A stretch of 8,972 nt of DNA from DASQDN01 sp035630195 (lineage in GTDB: Bacteria > Acidobacteriota > Terriglobia > Bryobacterales > Bryobacteraceae), in assembly GCA_035630195.1 (NCBI GenBank), contig DASQLD010000009.1, positions 1-8,972 on the forward strand, in the 5' to 3' direction. Below, one piece after another: positions 6,844 through 8,972 of the stretch. Both the position numbers and the translations under genes were made by a program. Every line of letters begins with the position of its first letter. Within the stretch, counting starts at the first letter, position 1. The notes below the pieces were generated by a model. That model had not been told where the DNA came from and searched no databases. It saw only the letters and a list, made by a program, of their open reading frames with translations.

Positions 6844-8217
6844 CTAGCGCCTCCTTCCACCGCCGCCTCGCATACCGCCGCCACCGCCACGCGAACCACC
6901 ACCGCTAAATCCACCGTGACGAGCAGAACTCATCCCTGAGGAGCCTCGGTTTCCTTCCATCCGTGAGCGACTTCCACTGCCGCCGGCTCCCGAAAATGCG
7001 CCGCCGCTGCCTCTATTCCCGCTACTGCCTAAATCGCGGCTGCCTATCCGGTCAGCGCCGCCCGTTCCACGGTCACCTAAAGTCCCTGCTCGGTCTCCGC
7101 CCGCTCGGTTGCTAGCACCTAATCCACCGTCAGCGCCGCTTCCGCGACCAAAGTTTCCGCCCTCGCGCTGGATTTGCTGTCGCGCGTTTTGCGAAGCGCG
7201 GTCACGGCCTAGATCGGTTCCGCGGTCCTGACGTGAGACGCCGCCAAACTTGTTGGCCGTATTTCGGTCCGAGTAGGGCACCCCGCCCCGATGGCGGCCG
7301 TCATGTTGCCAATTGGATCGATTGCCATTTCCGATATTGTTGCGGTTAATATTATTGATATTGTTGCGGTTGATGTTGTTGAAGTTATTGCGGCTCATGT
7401 AGTTGTTGTTAATGACGACGGTATTGCCGCCCCAACCGCAGCCCCATCCCCAGCCGCCGGAGAACATCGCGCCAACTGCAACGCCCATTCCAAACGAGAT
7501 CGCGCTGGTCGCAATCATCGCGCCCGTGCCGTACGCATAGGGCGGATAATAGATCGGCGGATACGGATAGATGGGTGGACCATACACGTACGTCGGATTG
7601 TAGCTGGGAACGTAAACTACCTGCGGGTTCGCCGGCTGCACTTCGATGATGGTCTTATTTTCGACAGTGGTCGTGGTAATTTTCTGTTGCTCATTGGACA
7701 CCAGCTTGCCGCCGTCTTTTGCCTTCTTCCGCATGCGCTGTGCGGCTTCCATAACCTCCGACTGCTGGACCAGAAATGCGTTCCCAAGGTCCGTTGTCCA
7801 TCGGATATCGTTGGCCAATCTCTTCACTAGATCCGGGAACGCCACCATAGCCTGAATACTCGGGTCCCAATCTTCTTTTTTTGCTGCTTCAACTAGTTCT
7901 TCGGCCTTCTTGCCTTTATTCCGCTCCATCCATTGGCTCGCTTGAACAATCTCAAGTGGATATGTTGAGGCTACAAGAACCTGGCTCAAAAGGGGGTCGG
8001 GATAGAGAGCGATTGGAGCAACTAAGCTATCCAGTTGATCGGCTGTTAACTTGACTGCCGTATCGCCCGTGGCCGCTCCCGCCTGTGCTGTGGCCGCTGG
8101 AGCCGCCTGCTGCTGCGGGAACGCGCCGCCGGATGCCAATAAAAATGAGCAAGCAACTGCAATGGACCGTTTCGCTTGGCTGGGAAAGACATCTGAGCTC
8201 CTGAAAAGATGACCCAT
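6844..8217 (-). CDS. DUF3300 family exported protein with Asn-rich and Gly/Arg-rich tail
   Basis: The product has 457 residues. ATG at 8217 is preferred to the in-frame ATG at 8283, because AGGAGG lies 11 nt upstream and the signal peptide is then near the N-terminus (core IAVACSFLLASGGAFP, 19-34). The DUF3300 domain covers about 57-210, with LTADQLDSLVAPIALYPDPL, STYPLEIVQASQW, WDPSIQAMVAFPDLV and a closing PQVVYVPSYNPTYVYG. A Tyr/Pro stretch follows, then a Gly/Ala-rich hydrophobic segment (231-252) that could insert in a membrane, then GWGWGCGWGG. The rest is low complexity: an Asn-rich octapeptide repeat (277-300), then a Gly/Ser/Arg-rich tail ending in RGG-like runs. The tail is probably disordered. 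The domain's function is not established to my knowledge. The gene is first in a pair with DUF2950 and divergent from the TonB-dependent receptor. Confidence 0.93.
   Translation of the reverse strand: MGHLFRSSDVFPSQAKRSIAVACSFLLASGGAFPQQQAAPAATAQAGAATGDTAVKLTADQLDSLVAPIALYPDPLLSQVLVASTYPLEIVQASQWMERNKGKKAEELVEAAKKEDWDPSIQAMVAFPDLVKRLANDIRWTTDLGNAFLVQQSEVMEAAQRMRKKAKDGGKLVSNEQQKITTTTVENKTIIEVQPANPQVVYVPSYNPTYVYGPPIYPYPPIYYPPYAYGTGAMIATSAISFGMGVAVGAMFSGGWGWGCGWGGNTVVINNNYMSRNNFNNINRNNINNINRNNIGNGNRSNWQHDGRHRGGVPYSDRNTANKFGGVSRQDRGTDLGRDRASQNARQQIQREGGNFGRGSGADGGLGASNRAGGDRAGTLGDRGTGGADRIGSRDLGSSGNRGSGGAFSGAGGSGSRSRMEGNRGSSGMSSARHGGFSGGGSRGGGGGMRGGGGRRR
6850..6856 (-). promoter_or_regulatory. 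Ribosome binding site of the DUF2950 gene inside the DUF3300 3' end
   Basis: The minus strand reads AAGGAGG, formed by Arg codons near the end of DUF3300, 10 nt before the ATG at 6839. The stop-to-start gap is only 4 nt. This supports one transcript and coupled translation, and it supports the short DUF2950 start. Confidence 0.65.
7333..7404 (-). repeat. 24-bp tandem repeat coding for an Asn-rich octapeptide
   Basis: Three adjacent 24-base units (7333-7356, 7357-7380, 7381-7404) share the plus-strand core ATTGTTGCGGTT with increasing divergence. They lie within DUF3300 and encode N-N-x-N-N-I-N-R type octapeptides. The unit is a multiple of three, so copy-number changes would keep the frame. 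Confidence 0.75.
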
Positions 8218-8440
8218 AACGTGAACGTCCTCCTGGATAAAACGACCGAAGATCGGGACGCACCGCTTAGATGACGAACCCATCGGCGGGATTTATCTTT
8301 AGCGGTCTCAACTTAAGAGCATTCCCCCCTCAGCGAGTCACGCTGGATTAGCGCCGTCTGTCGGTGTAGACTTCTAAATCAGGTCTGCCAGTTCGCATCA
8401 ACCGCCTTATCCTGAGGCTGTTACGAGATGAGGATGTGTC
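8218..8440. promoter_or_regulatory. Divergent intergenic region between DUF3300 and the TonB-dependent receptor
   Basis: This 223-bp region should carry promoters for both divergent genes. I did not find a clear sigma-70 or sigma-54 pair on either strand. It contains AGGAGG on the minus strand (8229-8234) for DUF3300, and a small perfect inverted repeat CAGCG-AGTCA-CGCTG (8331-8345), which may be a protein-binding site. The DUF3300 frame is open up to 8283, so part of the region would be coding if that start were used. Confidence 0.5.
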
Positions 8441-8972
8441 ATGAAACGTACGCTGATCCGCTCCGCTGCGGCCATCGCGCTGCTTTGCTTAGGCTCCAGC
8501 TTGGCTTTTCCACAAAATGTCACCGGCTCCATCACGGGAGTGGTTAGAGACCCTTCGGGCAGTGTGGTGCCCTCGATCAACGTTGTCGCCATCAATGAAG
8601 GCACCGGCGCCCGCTTTGAAGGCATGGCTGACACCGATGGACAATACACGCTTCGGGCATTGCCCATCGGCGTCTACAGCCTGACTGCGGAAACGCAAGG
8701 CTTTAAAAGATTCGAGACGCGGGGCATTCGTCTGCAGGTGAACGAGTTCGCGCGCGTTGACATCAATCTTGCGATCGGCGCTACAACCGAAACCGTGACG
8801 GTCTCAAGTCAGGTCGTGACCGTCGATACCACTACAGCCGTGCTGAAATCTGTCGTCGATCAGAAACGCATTGAAGACCTGCCCCTGAACGGCCGCAACC
8901 CTACTCAGTTAATGCGCTTGATTGTCGGAACTGCAACCGACTGGCGTGCCGACACAACTTCCGGAACCACTT
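8441..8972 (+). CDS. TonB-dependent receptor, Oar-like with carboxypeptidase-regulatory domain (3' truncated)
   Basis: The first 177 codons of a large outer-membrane receptor are visible; the family is typically about 1,000 or more residues, so most of the gene lies to the right. ATG at 8441 is followed by a signal peptide (MKRTLIRSAAAIALLCLGSS, ending near LAFPQ). Then comes a carboxypeptidase-regulatory-like beta-sandwich at about 29-112, with GSITGVVRDPSGSVVP, TDTDG-type ADTDGQYTLRALPIGVY and FKRFETRGI. A linker of ETVTVSS type follows, then the plug start VVDQKRIEDLPLNGRNPTQL (about 138-157). Such receptors are greatly expanded in Acidobacteriota and are thought to import polymer breakdown products or other large ligands through TonB. 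The substrate cannot be inferred here. A weak GAGG-type ribosome binding site lies just upstream (GATGAGGATGTGTC). Confidence 0.95.
   Translation, partial: MKRTLIRSAAAIALLCLGSSLAFPQNVTGSITGVVRDPSGSVVPSINVVAINEGTGARFEGMADTDGQYTLRALPIGVYSLTAETQGFKRFETRGIRLQVNEFARVDINLAIGATTETVTVSSQVVTVDTTTAVLKSVVDQKRIEDLPLNGRNPTQLMRLIVGTATDWRADTTSGTT

Noticed and set aside
6840..6914. Upstream extension of DUF2950 to the start at 6914
   Set aside because: The extra 25 residues would overlap the DUF3300 3' end and put Val/Ala-rich sequence before a complete signal peptide. ATG at 6839 fits better.
7333..7404. Possible CRISPR-like repeat
   Set aside because: The units are contiguous with no spacers and lie in frame in a coding region.
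7291..7830. Plus-strand open frame of 179 codons opposite DUF3300
   Set aside because: It is antisense to the well-supported DUF3300 gene. Its Val/Ile-rich sequence is the mirror of the Asn-rich tandem repeats.
8218..8283. Upstream extension of DUF3300 to the ATG at 8283
   Set aside because: The extra 22 residues delay the signal peptide, and the ATG lacks a good ribosome binding site, while ATG 8217 has AGGAGG upstream.

Overview
The window looks like a stretch of an Acidobacteriota chromosome, probably of the Solibacteres/Bryobacterales type. The best evidence is the last gene. It is a TonB-dependent receptor of the acidobacterial Oar-like kind, with a signal peptide, an N-terminal carboxypeptidase-regulatory-like domain and a plug that starts at the LPLNGRN motif. 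A multi-PAS/GAF histidine kinase and a DUF3300/DUF2950 pair fit the same assignment. The taxonomy is inferred from gene content, not from a marker gene. No tRNA, rRNA, insertion sequence or CRISPR array was seen.

Layout from left to right. (1) <1-2491, plus strand: the 3' part of a PAS-PAS-PAS-GAF-PAS hybrid-type sensor (no receiver domain) with a HisKA_3/HATPase_c kinase core of the NarL/DegS kind. Its 5' end lies outside the window. (2) 2532-5516 (or up to 5615), minus strand: a two-gene operon convergent with the kinase. The upstream gene encodes a POTRA-less Omp85/BamA-like outer-membrane barrel. The downstream gene encodes an exported protein of about 556 residues with no assigned family, in which a protein-kinase-like catalytic-loop motif and a DFG-like motif can be seen. 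The two genes are translationally coupled: the ribosome binding site of the second overlaps the stop codon of the first. (3) About 5517-5903: the only sizeable gap, rich in short perfect inverted repeats and with no convincing gene. (4) 5904-8217, minus strand: a DUF3300 gene followed 4 nt later by a DUF2950 gene, both exported. The DUF3300 protein has a long Asn-rich then Gly/Arg-rich low-complexity tail, partly encoded by 24-bp tandem repeats. (5) 8218-8440: a divergent promoter region. (6) 8441->8972, plus strand: the start of the TonB-dependent receptor, cut by the right edge.

The common theme is the cell envelope: five of the six genes encode proteins predicted to be exported. The most interesting candidate for an undescribed system is the coupled pair of an Omp85-type barrel and an exported kinase-like protein. 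A role in modifying or displaying an envelope or surface component is plausible, but it is inference only.
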